A DNA stretch of 64,000 nucleotides from contig NZ_BSNG01000001.1 of assembly GCF_030159855.1 (NCBI RefSeq), positions 3,348,001 to 3,412,000 on the forward strand, written 5' to 3'. Source of the stretch: Devosia yakushimensis. Lineage in GTDB: Bacteria; Pseudomonadota; Alphaproteobacteria; Rhizobiales; Devosiaceae. Positions within the stretch are counted from its first letter, which is position 1. Each line of letters starts with the position of its first letter. The notes below the pieces were generated by a model. The model made no database searches. It worked only from the letters and a program-made list of their open reading frames with translations, and was not told where the DNA came from. This document shows positions 24,318 through 33,097 of this stretch, in pieces. A program made the position numbers and the translations under genes.

Positions 24318-25192
24318 TTCTCGACCGGGTCCGACTGCTTGGTTTTCATCTTGCCGTCTTCGCCATACATGACCAGCGGCCGCTCATCGTCGGTCAGCAC
24401 CGTGACGTGGCGCGGGTCATCGTCATCATGCAGGTCGGCGCCGGCCAGCACGAAGTGACGCAACGCGCCGCCAAAGGTGATTTCGAGCCATTCGCGGGTG
24501 AAGATTTCGGCCGTCGGGCCCGAAGCCAATACCGTGCCCTTGACCAGCACGGTCCGGTCGCAGAATTCGGGCACGGAGCCCAGATTGTGGGTGGAGACCA
24601 GCATGACCTTGCCTTCGTCGCGCAAGGCGCGCAGCAGGGCGATGATGGCATCCTCGGTCTTGACGTCGACCCCGGTAAAGGGCTCGTCGAGCAGGATAAC
24701 CTCGCTTTGCTGGGCCAGGGCCCGGGCGAGGAAGACGCGCTTTTTCTGCCCGCCCGACAATTCCCCGATCTGGCGGTGGCGGAAGTCGAGCATGTTCACC
24801 CGCTGCAGCGCCTCGGTCACCATTTGATGGTCGATGGCGCGGGGCCGGCGCAGCAGGTTCATGTGGCCATAGCGGCCCATCATCACCACGTCCTCGACCA
24901 GCACCGGGAAATTCCAGTCCACGTCTTCGGACTGCGGCACATAGGCGACGAGGTTGCGCTTGAGCGCCTGCCGGCCCGGCACGCCCAGAATGTCAACCGA
25001 GCCGGCCGCCAGCGGCACGAAGCCCATTATGGCCTTGAACAGCGTCGACTTGCCCGAGCCATTGACGCCAACCAGCGCGGTTATCGAACCGCGCGGGATG
25101 GTGAAACTGGCATGTTTCATTGCCGTGGTGCCATTGCGGTAGGCGACAGTAATGTCGCTGACCGCCAGGCCCGGTTGCTGGACCGCATTCAT
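24314..25192 (-). CDS. sitB: Manganese/iron ABC transporter ATPase
   Basis: A 292-residue ATPase: Walker A GVNGSGKST (42-50), Q-loop VPQSEDVDW, signature LSGGQ (145-149), Walker B VILLDE (165-170) and switch His in STHN. The C-terminal extension of about 60 residues is rich in Asp and His (GADLHDDDDPRH) and could bind metal. Starts inside the sitA stop (ATGA overlap). Confidence 0.92.
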   Translation of the reverse strand: MNAVQQPGLAVSDITVAYRNGTTAMKHASFTIPRGSITALVGVNGSGKSTLFKAIMGFVPLAAGSVDILGVPGRQALKRNLVAYVPQSEDVDWNFPVLVEDVVMMGRYGHMNLLRRPRAIDHQMVTEALQRVNMLDFRHRQIGELSGGQKKRVFLARALAQQSEVILLDEPFTGVDVKTEDAIIALLRALRDEGKVMLVSTHNLGSVPEFCDRTVLVKGTVLASGPTAEIFTREWLEITFGGALRHFVLAGADLHDDDDPRHVTVLTDDERPLVMYGEDGKMKTKQSDPVEK

Positions 25193-26079
25193 GGGGTGAG
25201 GCCTTTTACGATTGTCGACGTGGTGACGGAAAGCAGGTCGAGATAGGTGGGCACCGGGCCATCGGCTTCGCTGAGCGAATCCACATAGAGCACGCCGCCA
25301 TATTTGATGCCGGTTTCACGCGCCACCTGTTCGGCCGGCTTGGGGGAAATGGTGGATTCCGAGAAGATCGCCGGGACATTGTTGGCGCGCACTTCGTCGA
25401 TCACATGGCGCACCTGCTGGGGCGTGCCCTGCTGGTCGGCATTGATGGGCCAGAGATAGAGCTCCTTGAGCCCGAAATCGCGCGCCAGATAGCTGAAGGC
25501 GCCTTCCGAGGACGCCAGCCAGCGGCGGTCTTCGGGAATGGCGTCGATCGCGGCACGGATCGGGGCGACGGTGGCGGTGATCCGCTCCGAATAGGCGGCG
25601 GCATTGGCGTTGTAGACCGCCTCATTGGCCGGATCGGCGGCCACGAAAGCCTTGCGGATATTGTCGACATAGATCAGCGCATCAGTGGGCGACATCCAGG
25701 CGTGGGGATTGGGCTTGCCCTCATAGGGCCCTTCCCCGATTCCCATGGGCTCGACGCCCTCGCTCACCACCACATTGGGCACGTCGCCCAGATTGGCGAG
25801 GAACTGGGCGAACCATTGTTCCAGGTTCAGCCCGTTCCACAGGATCAGGTCGGCATCCTGGGCAGCGATCAGATCGCCGGGCGTGGGCTGGTAATTATGG
25901 ATTTCGGCGCCGGGCTTGGTGATCGAAACCACATCGGCGGCGTCACCGGCAACATTGCGCGCCATATCGGCGATGATGGTGAAGGTCGTGACCGCCTTGA
26001 GGCGATCCTGGGCGGCGGCGGGCAGCGATGCGACAAGAACAGCGGACACAGCAAGCACGGAAAACAAGCGACGACGCAT
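25189..26079 (-). CDS. sitA: Manganese/iron ABC transporter substrate-binding protein
   Basis: A 296-residue periplasmic cluster A-I binding protein with a signal peptide (residues 1-23, ending SLPAAAQ). Metal ligands are visible as His61 (EIHNYQPTP), His126 (NPHAWMSP), Glu192 (ASSEGAFSYL) and Asp267 (LYVDSLS); the His-His-Glu-Asp set is the Mn/Fe type, as opposed to the three-His zinc type with a His-rich loop, which is absent. ATG 26079 has GGAG upstream. First gene of sitABCD; a Mur-like box lies 40 bases upstream. Confidence 0.93.
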   Translation of the reverse strand: MRRRLFSVLAVSAVLVASLPAAAQDRLKAVTTFTIIADMARNVAGDAADVVSITKPGAEIHNYQPTPGDLIAAQDADLILWNGLNLEQWFAQFLANLGDVPNVVVSEGVEPMGIGEGPYEGKPNPHAWMSPTDALIYVDNIRKAFVAADPANEAVYNANAAAYSERITATVAPIRAAIDAIPEDRRWLASSEGAFSYLARDFGLKELYLWPINADQQGTPQQVRHVIDEVRANNVPAIFSESTISPKPAEQVARETGIKYGGVLYVDSLSEADGPVPTYLDLLSVTTSTIVKGLTP

Positions 26080-26118
26080 CGGGCACTCCAAAATTAGAAC
26101 GTCCGATCAATAGTGCAA

Positions 26119-26135
26119 TTGCAAATCATTCGCAA
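26119..26135. promoter_or_regulatory. Mur-type manganese-responsive box upstream of sitA
   Basis: TTGCAAATCATTCGCAA, an inverted repeat with one mismatch in 8-base arms. It fits the TGCAAAT-like Mur responsive sequence known upstream of sitABCD in rhizobia, so Mn-dependent repression by the Fur-family protein Mur is likely. Confidence 0.75.
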
Positions 26136-26256
26136 CAATGAAAATGACGACCGGCAAATGCGGCCTCCGAGCATATGCCCGAGCCACAAGCCGCGAGGGC
26201 GACGATCCGCCGCTCCGCTTGCCAGTCACCGACTGATCTGTTTTGAGTTTTTCCGC

Positions 26257-27288
26257 CTAGCGCTCTAGCGCGGCGCCGGTCGAGCCTCGCGAAACCAGCG
26301 GGCAATCCATGACCGATACACCTTTGACATCGTGCTCGCCGAGCAGGGTTTCGAGCAGCGCCGCGCCCTCATAGCCCAGTCGGAAATAAGGCAAGGCGGC
26401 AGTGGTCAGTTGTGGCCGCAGTCCTTTCGATACCGTCTGGAAATCGTCGAACCCCACTACCGATACATCGCGCGGAATCTGCAGGCCCTGCGAGAGAACC
26501 GCGCAATAGACCTGTAGAGCGATTTCGTCATTGCCGCAGAAAATAGCGCTCGGCGGCTCGTCCCGCTTGAGCAGCGCCAGCGTGCTCTCGAACGCGACAT
26601 TGAGGTCCTTGCCCACCTCGCCGTCCATGCCCTCGGCCACCAGCGTCTCATCCACCTCGATGCCGCGCCTGGCGAGCGTATCGCGATAGGCGGCAAGCCG
26701 CAGATGCGCCGCCTTGAGATTGGGGTTGAGCCGCACATGGGCGATGCGCCGGTGGCCGAGATCCAGCAGGTGGTCGATAAGGCCAACGCAACCGCCATAA
26801 TCATCGGGCACGATCGCCGGAAGGTCGGGATCGCTGCTGCTGAAACAGTTCACCATCACCGTGGGCAGTTTCAGCGCGTCGCGGCGCAGGCCGGCATCGC
26901 GGTGAAACATGGTGGCATAGATGACCCCATCGGCCCGGTGCTCCTGGAAGGTCCGCCAGGCGCGTTCCTCCTCTTCGGGGTCGCCTCCGGTATGGATGAT
27001 CAGCACGGTCTTGTTGAAGCGCTTGGCCCAATCATGAATGCCACGCAGAATCTCGCCCGAATAGGGCGTGGTGGACACCAGGTCCGTCATCACCCCGATC
27101 GTGCGCGACTGATTGGTGCGCACCAGCCTGGCGCTGAGATTGGGCACATAGTTGAGCTCGGCAATGGCGCGCTCGACCTTTTCCATCGTGTCGGGATGAA
27201 CATTGGCCTCGCGGTTGACCACGCGCGACACGGTCTTGTCCGACACGCCGGCGGCACGCGCTACATCCTTGATACTGACCAAAGCCAT
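26257..27288 (-). CDS. LacI family repressor of the adjacent fructan-sugar operon
   Basis: A 343-residue LacI-type regulator. N-terminal HTH VSIKDVARAAGVSDKTVSRVVNREANVHPDTMEKVERAI and hinge NLSARLVRTNQSRT, then a two-lobed sugar-binding domain (IGVMTDLVSTTPYSGEIL..., GFDDFQTVSKGLRPQLTTAALP, and the closing SRGSTG motif). It is transcribed away from the ABC transporter operon and the tandem 14-base operators with central CG lie between them. Its inducer is likely the imported sugar or a fructose derivative. Confidence 0.93.
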   Translation of the reverse strand: MALVSIKDVARAAGVSDKTVSRVVNREANVHPDTMEKVERAIAELNYVPNLSARLVRTNQSRTIGVMTDLVSTTPYSGEILRGIHDWAKRFNKTVLIIHTGGDPEEEERAWRTFQEHRADGVIYATMFHRDAGLRRDALKLPTVMVNCFSSSDPDLPAIVPDDYGGCVGLIDHLLDLGHRRIAHVRLNPNLKAAHLRLAAYRDTLARRGIEVDETLVAEGMDGEVGKDLNVAFESTLALLKRDEPPSAIFCGNDEIALQVYCAVLSQGLQIPRDVSVVGFDDFQTVSKGLRPQLTTAALPYFRLGYEGAALLETLLGEHDVKGVSVMDCPLVSRGSTGAALER

Positions 27289-27369
27289 GCCCTCCCCAAG
27301 CCAGGCGCCACGTTTTCCGAGTCGCTGCCCCAGCCAACCTAACCAAGCCTATCGGTCAGAGCAATCAGT

Positions 27370-27409
27370 AATGTCGACGTCGTCATTTTGCATTGACGAC
27401 GTCGACATT
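27370..27409. promoter_or_regulatory. Tandem LacI-type operators in a 40-base inverted repeat
   Basis: Arms AATGTCGACGTCGTCA (27370-27385) and TGACGACGTCGACATT (27394-27409) are exact reverse complements around TTTTGCAT. Each arm holds a 14-base near-palindrome (TGTCGACGTCGTCA; TGACGACGTCGACA) with the central CG typical of LacI operators. Centre-to-centre distance is 22 bases, two helical turns, so two dimers could bind the same face. Confidence 0.85.
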
Positions 27410-27509
27410 GCCCGATAACGTCCATTTATGCCCGGCGCCCAGAGCGGCGCCCGGGATATCGACACAGCAGTTTCCGGCGTCACGGGAGAGACGCCCAAGG
27501 GAGGAAAAT

Positions 27510-28772
27510 ATGAGGCTCAAGTCCATTCTGGGCGCGCTTGCGCTCGCCACATGCCTGACGGCGCCGGCTTTCGCGGAGAGCATCAGCGTGCTCGTCGAAG
27601 GCGGCGGCGAGCAGCTGCAAAAGGCGATTGCCGAAAAGTTCACCGCCGAAACCGGCATCGAGGTCAATTTCGTCGTCGTGCCTTATGCCGGCGTGTTCGA
27701 ACGCCTGTCGGCCGAAATCGCCGCCGGCTCGTCCAATTATGACGTCGCCACGCTCGACGTGATCTGGATGGCCCGCTTCGCCGAATTCGTCGAGCCGCTT
27801 GACGAGCTCTTCACCGACACCGTCAAGGCCGACATTGCGCCGGCTTTGCTGGCCGACGCGCAATTTGGCGGCGCCTATATCGGAATGCCCGCCTGGGCCA
27901 ATGCCGAAATCCTGTTCTACCGCACAGACCTGTTCGAAGATGCAGCCGAACAGGCCGCGTTCAAGGCAAAATACGGCTACGAACTCGCCCCGCCCAAGAC
28001 CTGGCAGCAATTCCGCGACGTCTCGGTCTTTTTCACCCGCGACACTGATGCCGACGGGGTGGTCGATCTCTACGGCACCGACGTCAAGGGTGTGAATCCG
28101 GAAGAGTGGATGGCAACCGTGTTGCAGGCCGGCTCGCCCGGCATCGTGCTCGATGACAGTGGCGCCGTGATCATAGACAACGCCCAGCACAAGGCGGCGC
28201 TCGATTTCTACATCGCTTCGCACTGTACCGACCACGCCACCCCGCCGGTCGGCGTCGCCCAGATCGATTGGCCCGCGGCGCAGAACCTGTTCTATCAGGG
28301 CAAGACGGCCATGATGCGCTTCTGGGCGCATGCCTATCGCCTCACCCCGGAAGACTCGCTGGTCGAAGGCAAGGTGGGCGTCGCCCCGATGATCGGCGGG
28401 GAAGCCGGCGTCGCCGCCGTGCCCGGCCCCTGGTACAATGTCATCCCCAAAAGCTCGACCCACAAGGACGCCGCCCGCCAGTTCGTCGCCTTCGCCATCG
28501 CCAATAATGCGCTGGGTATCGAGGCGCCGCTGGGCCTGGCTGCGACCAATTCGGCCTACCAATCCTATGTCGGCAAGCCGGGCTTCGAGCATTTCGAGCC
28601 GCTGCTGGAAACCCTCGCCGCGCCTGCCACCAAGGGCCGCCCACTGATCGCCCAGTGGCAGGAAATCGTCGATCAGGCCGTGACGCCCATGCTGCAGGAT
28701 GCATTGAGCTGCAACGCCGATACGGGCGAATTGCTCACGCAAGCCAAGGCCATCATCGAAGACATTCTTTGA
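27510..28772 (+). CDS. CUT1 sugar ABC transporter substrate-binding protein
   Basis: A 420-residue family 1 extracellular solute-binding protein. Signal peptide residues 1-22 (ALATCLTAPAFA). Mature start SISVLVEGGGEQLQKAIAEKFTAETGIEV is typical. A segment TRDTDADGVVDLYG resembles a calcium-binding loop. Start ATG 27510 with a strong AAGGGAGGA site. First gene of the LacI-controlled operon. Given GH91 and GH32 genes downstream, the ligand is probably an inulin-derived di- or oligofructose. Confidence 0.92.
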   Translation: MRLKSILGALALATCLTAPAFAESISVLVEGGGEQLQKAIAEKFTAETGIEVNFVVVPYAGVFERLSAEIAAGSSNYDVATLDVIWMARFAEFVEPLDELFTDTVKADIAPALLADAQFGGAYIGMPAWANAEILFYRTDLFEDAAEQAAFKAKYGYELAPPKTWQQFRDVSVFFTRDTDADGVVDLYGTDVKGVNPEEWMATVLQAGSPGIVLDDSGAVIIDNAQHKAALDFYIASHCTDHATPPVGVAQIDWPAAQNLFYQGKTAMMRFWAHAYRLTPEDSLVEGKVGVAPMIGGEAGVAAVPGPWYNVIPKSSTHKDAARQFVAFAIANNALGIEAPLGLAATNSAYQSYVGKPGFEHFEPLLETLAAPATKGRPLIAQWQEIVDQAVTPMLQDALSCNADTGELLTQAKAIIEDIL

Positions 28773-28830
28773 TGCCAGAATCGCGGGGCGGCGATGGTCC
28801 GCCGCCCCGAACTCCTTCGGACTTTGCCAC

Positions 28831-29709
28831 ATGTCAGAACGTCGTTTCGCCATGCTGATGATGGCGCCGGCCGCCCTCTTTCTGGCGGTTCTGGTCGCCT
28901 ATCCGGTCGGCCTGCTCATCTACAATTCCCTGTTCGAGGTGGAGATGATCCGCCCCAATGCGGGCATCTGGGTTGGCCTTGCCAATTATGTGGACGTGCT
29001 GGGCTCCACCCGCATGCACGAAACGGCGTTGCGCACCCTGCGCTACTGCGCCTTTGCGCTGTCGATCGAGGTGGTCCTGGGCCTGACGGCAGCCCTGCTG
29101 TTCAATGCGCTGGCCGAACGGTCGCGCTGGCATCGGACAATTTTCGCGCTGCCGCTCATGGTGCCGCCCATCGTGGCGGGCCTGCTCTGGCGCTTCCTGC
29201 TCACCGAACAGATCGGCATTATCAATTATGGTCTGGCAGCGGTCGGTATTATCGGCTCGCCAAATGATATCGGCTGGCTCAGCGATCCCGATATCGTGCT
29301 CTACGCGGTGGCATTGCCCGATATCTGGCTGACCACCAGCTTTGTGGCGCTGGTGCTGTTTGCCGGATTGCAGAATATCCCCCGCGACCTGATCGAGGCG
29401 GCGCGCATCGATGGCGCCAACGCGTTCCGCCGCTTCCTCTACATCGTCCTGCCGCTGCTGCGCCCGGTGCTGGCCGTGGTGCTCATCGTGCGCGGCATCG
29501 ATGCGGCCAAGACCTTCGATCTGATCTGGATCCAGACCGAGGGCGGACCGCGCTTCCAGTCGGAAGTTCTGTCCATGAACATCTACCAGCGCATGGTGCG
29601 CTATGGCGATCTGGGCGAAGCCTCGGCCTCCGCCGCGCTCTTCATGTTCGCGATGATCGTGGTTGCCGTCATCGCCTACAAGCTCATCTGGAAGCCGCAA
29701 AATGACTGA
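28831..29709 (+). CDS. CUT1 sugar ABC transporter permease (MalF type)
   Basis: A 292-residue inner-membrane permease with six spans. The EAA loop is seen at IPRDLIEAARIDGANAFRRFLYIVLPLLRPVLAVVL (about 188-223), which docks to the ATPase. ATG 28831. Ends eight bases inside the next permease gene. Confidence 0.92.
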   Translation: MSERRFAMLMMAPAALFLAVLVAYPVGLLIYNSLFEVEMIRPNAGIWVGLANYVDVLGSTRMHETALRTLRYCAFALSIEVVLGLTAALLFNALAERSRWHRTIFALPLMVPPIVAGLLWRFLLTEQIGIINYGLAAVGIIGSPNDIGWLSDPDIVLYAVALPDIWLTTSFVALVLFAGLQNIPRDLIEAARIDGANAFRRFLYIVLPLLRPVLAVVLIVRGIDAAKTFDLIWIQTEGGPRFQSEVLSMNIYQRMVRYGDLGEASASAALFMFAMIVVAVIAYKLIWKPQND

Positions 29710-30541
29710 CCGCACCGCCTCCAGGCGCCTGGGCGCCGGCATCCTCCAGCTCGCCGTGGCGCTGCTCGTCGCCACCTATGCCCTGCCCTATATCTACCTG
29801 CTGATGACGTCGCTGAAGCCGGCGGCCGATGTACTGCAAATTCCGCCGCGCTTCCTGCCCGAAACCCTGTCGGTCGACAATTACCGCGCCATCTTCGCCA
29901 ATCCATCAGTGCCCTTGGCCTTTTTCAATTCTCTGGTCGTCGCGGTGCTCTCGACGGGTCTGGCGCTGCTGCTCGCCGTGCCGGCTGCCTATGGCGCCTC
30001 ATTCTTCCGCACCCGGCTCAGCGCCTGGTTCCTGCTGTTCGCGCTGGTGACCCGCATGGTGCCATCGGTGTCGCTGGGCGTGCCGCTCTTCATCCTGCTC
30101 AAGAATATCGGCCTGCTCGATACCATTTCGGGGCTTGTTCTGGCCCACACCACGCTCAGCCTGCCGCTGGCCGTGTGGCTGATGGCGGCGTTCTTCGAAT
30201 CCATACCGCGCGAACTGGAGGAAGCCGCCCGCATGGATGGCTGCACCCGCTTTGCCGCCTTCTGGCACATCATCCTGCCCCCGGCCTCGGGTGGCATCGC
30301 CATCACCGCCTTGTTCTCGTTCATCGCCTCGTGGAACGAGTTCCTCTACGCCCTGCTGCTCAGTGCGCAGCACGCCAAGACCGCGCCCATTATCATCGCC
30401 CAATATAAGGGCGCCTTCGGCCTCGACTGGGGCCCGATGAGCGCGCTGGCCATCCTCTATTCCCTCCCCGTCATCCTGGTCACGCTGGTCCTGCAGAAGA
30501 AGATCATCGGCGGGCTGACCTTTGGGGCCGTCAAAGGCTGA
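29702..30541 (+). CDS. CUT1 sugar ABC transporter permease (MalG type)
   Basis: A 279-residue permease with six spans. EAA loop IPRELEEAARMDGCTRFAAFWHIILP (about 175-200). The N-terminal TSLKPAADVLQIPPRFLP is characteristic of the MalG partner. Starts at ATG 29702 overlapping the upstream stop; the ATPase follows ten bases after its end. Confidence 0.92.
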   Translation: MTDRTASRRLGAGILQLAVALLVATYALPYIYLLMTSLKPAADVLQIPPRFLPETLSVDNYRAIFANPSVPLAFFNSLVVAVLSTGLALLLAVPAAYGASFFRTRLSAWFLLFALVTRMVPSVSLGVPLFILLKNIGLLDTISGLVLAHTTLSLPLAVWLMAAFFESIPRELEEAARMDGCTRFAAFWHIILPPASGGIAITALFSFIASWNEFLYALLLSAQHAKTAPIIIAQYKGAFGLDWGPMSALAILYSLPVILVTLVLQKKIIGGLTFGAVKG

Positions 30542-30551
30542 AGGAGCCGAC

Positions 30552-31691
30552 ATGTCTTCCATCTCACTCAACGGCATTGCCAAAAGCTATGGCGGCGACC
30601 TCAAGGTCATCCACGACCTCTCGCTCGACGTGCGCGACGGCGAATTCCTTGTGCTGGTCGGCCCGTCGGGCTGCGGAAAATCCACCCTGCTGCGCATGAT
30701 CGCCGGCCTCGAGGACATTTCCGGCGGCACGCTGCTGATCGGCGACCGCAAGGTCAATAACGTCGATCCCAAGGACCGCGACATCGCCATGGTGTTCCAG
30801 TCCTACGCGCTCTATCCTCACATGAGCGTCTACGACAACATCGCCTTTCCCCTACGCATGGCCGGGCTGGCGCGAGAGGCCGATGCCCGCGTGCGGGAAG
30901 TCGCGGCGCTGCTGCAATTGACGCCCCTGCTCGAGCGCAAGCCCGCCAATCTCTCCGGTGGCCAGCGCCAGCGTGTCGCCATGGGCCGCGCCATGGTGCG
31001 CAAGCCCGCCGTCTTCCTGATGGACGAGCCGCTCAGCAATCTCGATGCCAAGCTGCGCGTACAGATGCGCGCCGAGGTGACGCGGCTGCAAAAGGACCAG
31101 GGCGTCACCACGGTCTATGTGACGCATGACCAGGTCGAGGCCATGACCATGGGCGACCGCGTCGCGGTGCTCAAGGGCGGCCATCTGCAGCAGGTGGATA
31201 CACCCCAGGCCCTCTATAGCCGCCCCGCCAACGCCTTCGTCGCCACCTTTATCGGCTCACCCGCCATGAACCTGTTCGAGGCAAATCTCACGGGCACTAC
31301 CCTGACGCTGGGGTCGCAAAGCATCAGCCTGCCCGACACCGTCTTCAACGAAAGACCCAGCCTGCGCGGGGCGGACGCACGCCGGCTGATCCTGGGTATC
31401 CGCCCCGAAAGCCTCGAAGACGCCGCCTTTGCCGATCCCGGCGCGGCTTTACTCGATGCCAAAGTCACCCAGGTCGAAATGCTCGGTTCCGAAGCCATTG
31501 TCCATCTGGCCATGGATGCCCCGATGGTGGATGGCGGCGATCCCGATGCCCTGGCCGAAGTCGGCATCCAGGCCGCCGTCGGCCGCTTCAACCCCAAAAC
31601 CGCAGCAAGGGCCGGCGCACCGATCACTCTATCGGCCGATGCATCGGCCTTTCACTTCTTCGACCCCGACACGCGCAACAGCATCTGGTGA
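30552..31691 (+). CDS. CUT1 sugar ABC transporter ATPase (MalK/UgpC type)
   Basis: A 379-residue ATPase: Walker A GPSGCGKST (about 37-45), Q-loop MVFQSYALYPHMSV, signature LSGGQRQR, Walker B VFLMDEPLSNLDAKL, switch VTHDQVEAMTM, and a C-terminal TOBE regulatory domain of about 140 residues. The complete importer (binding protein, two permeases, own ATPase) is thus encoded in this operon, unlike systems that share MsmX/MsmK. Confidence 0.93.
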   Translation: MSSISLNGIAKSYGGDLKVIHDLSLDVRDGEFLVLVGPSGCGKSTLLRMIAGLEDISGGTLLIGDRKVNNVDPKDRDIAMVFQSYALYPHMSVYDNIAFPLRMAGLAREADARVREVAALLQLTPLLERKPANLSGGQRQRVAMGRAMVRKPAVFLMDEPLSNLDAKLRVQMRAEVTRLQKDQGVTTVYVTHDQVEAMTMGDRVAVLKGGHLQQVDTPQALYSRPANAFVATFIGSPAMNLFEANLTGTTLTLGSQSISLPDTVFNERPSLRGADARRLILGIRPESLEDAAFADPGAALLDAKVTQVEMLGSEAIVHLAMDAPMVDGGDPDALAEVGIQAAVGRFNPKTAARAGAPITLSADASAFHFFDPDTRNSIW

Positions 31692-31744
31692 TGACCGGCA
31701 CAGCGCCTGGCCAGCGGGCCGGAACACATAAGGACGAATTCGAC

Positions 31745-33097
31745 ATGACCAGTGCAAATGCCTATGACGTCACGACATGGCCAATGGGCAACGCGCATGA
31801 GGATATCGGCGCTGTCATCAACAGCATCATCGCCGATATCAAAAGCCGGCAGGCGCTTCCCGATGTGAATAATGGCGGCAAGCCCGGCGCGGTGATCTAT
31901 ATTCCGCCGGGCGACTTCCGGCTCGTCACGCAGGTCCTCATCGACATCAGCTATCTCAAAATCATCGGCTCCGGGCACGGCTTTACGTCCTCGAGCATCC
32001 GCTTCAACACCCCGGCGCATGAGCTCAAGCATTGGCACGAGATCTGGCCAGGCGGCAGCCGTGTGCTGGTGGACCTGCCCGAGACCGATGATGCCGCATC
32101 CCGCTCAGCCTTTCTCGTCAAGCGCAGCGGCAATCCCCGTATCAGCTCGGTCGAATTCGCCGATTTCTGCATCGATGGCCTCCATTTCGAAGGCGACGAG
32201 AATTCGTATCGCAACGGCAAGACGGGCATCCACGTCGCCAGCGCCAATGACTCATTCCGCATAACGGGCATGGGCTTCATCTATCTGGAACACGGCATCG
32301 TCTCCCACCATTCGGATGCCCTGTCGATAGATAACAACTTCATCGCCGAATGCGGAAACTGCATCGAACTCAGAGGCATGGGACAGGCCTGCCGGATCTC
32401 CAACAATCTGATCGGCGCCGGCTATGCCGGGCACTCGATCTACGCCGAAAATTACGGCGGCGTGCTCGTTTCCGCCAACAATGTCTTCCCCCGCGGCCGC
32501 AGCAGCATCCATTTTTCCGGCGTGGCACGGTCGTCCATCACCGGCAACAGGTTCCATTCATTCTATCCGGGCATGCTGATCTTTTCCGACGATTGCTCGG
32601 AAAACCTGGTCTCTTCCAACCATTTCCTCCGCGACGGAGAGCCCTGGTCGCCGATGACGCCATATGACAATGGCCTCGATGACCTGTTCGGCCTCCTGCA
32701 TATCAATGGCAGCAATAATTCCATCATTGCCAACCACATCTCGGAATCGATCGATACCCGGCTCATCAAGCCCCCGGCCGCCAAGCCGGTGATCATCCGG
32801 CTCGTCTCGGGCAAGGAAAACTACGTCGCCAATAATCACATCGTGGCAACTACGGTGACACCGGAACCAGGCGATGTGCCGAACAGCGAATGTTTTTCGA
32901 CGCAAGTAGCGGCGATAATCTCGACGAAGGGCCTGACCACCCTCGACGTCACAGCCGTCAAAGTGGAGCAGGAATCCACCCAAAACACAGTGCTGGATTC
33001 CGGCAGCGATACCCAAGTCATGATCGACCAGGCGGTGAACGCCTTCCGAGGCACCCCTACACCAGGGCAACAGCAGACGAGCGCCGCAATTGCCTAG
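31745..33097 (+). CDS. GH91 family enzyme: difructose dianhydride hydrolase or inulin fructotransferase
   Basis: A 450-residue right-handed beta-helix protein of glycoside hydrolase family 91. Diagnostic stretches shared with Arthrobacter and Bacillus inulin fructotransferases: AYDVTTWPMG, DIGAVINSIIADIK, PGAVIYIPPGDF, KIIGSGHGF, NDSFRITGMGFIYLEHGI and NNFIAECGNCIEL. The catalytic pair is visible as Asp191 and Glu202, at the eleven-residue spacing of characterised members. There is no signal peptide, so the enzyme is cytoplasmic. Secreted GH91 enzymes split inulin into difructose dianhydride (DFA III or I); the intracellular relative DFA-IIIase opens the dianhydride to inulobiose. The context (importer before, GH32 after) favours the hydrolase. 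The start ATG 31745 has a weak ribosome site. Confidence 0.87.
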   Translation: MTSANAYDVTTWPMGNAHEDIGAVINSIIADIKSRQALPDVNNGGKPGAVIYIPPGDFRLVTQVLIDISYLKIIGSGHGFTSSSIRFNTPAHELKHWHEIWPGGSRVLVDLPETDDAASRSAFLVKRSGNPRISSVEFADFCIDGLHFEGDENSYRNGKTGIHVASANDSFRITGMGFIYLEHGIVSHHSDALSIDNNFIAECGNCIELRGMGQACRISNNLIGAGYAGHSIYAENYGGVLVSANNVFPRGRSSIHFSGVARSSITGNRFHSFYPGMLIFSDDCSENLVSSNHFLRDGEPWSPMTPYDNGLDDLFGLLHINGSNNSIIANHISESIDTRLIKPPAAKPVIIRLVSGKENYVANNHIVATTVTPEPGDVPNSECFSTQVAAIISTKGLTTLDVTAVKVEQESTQNTVLDSGSDTQVMIDQAVNAFRGTPTPGQQQTSAAIA

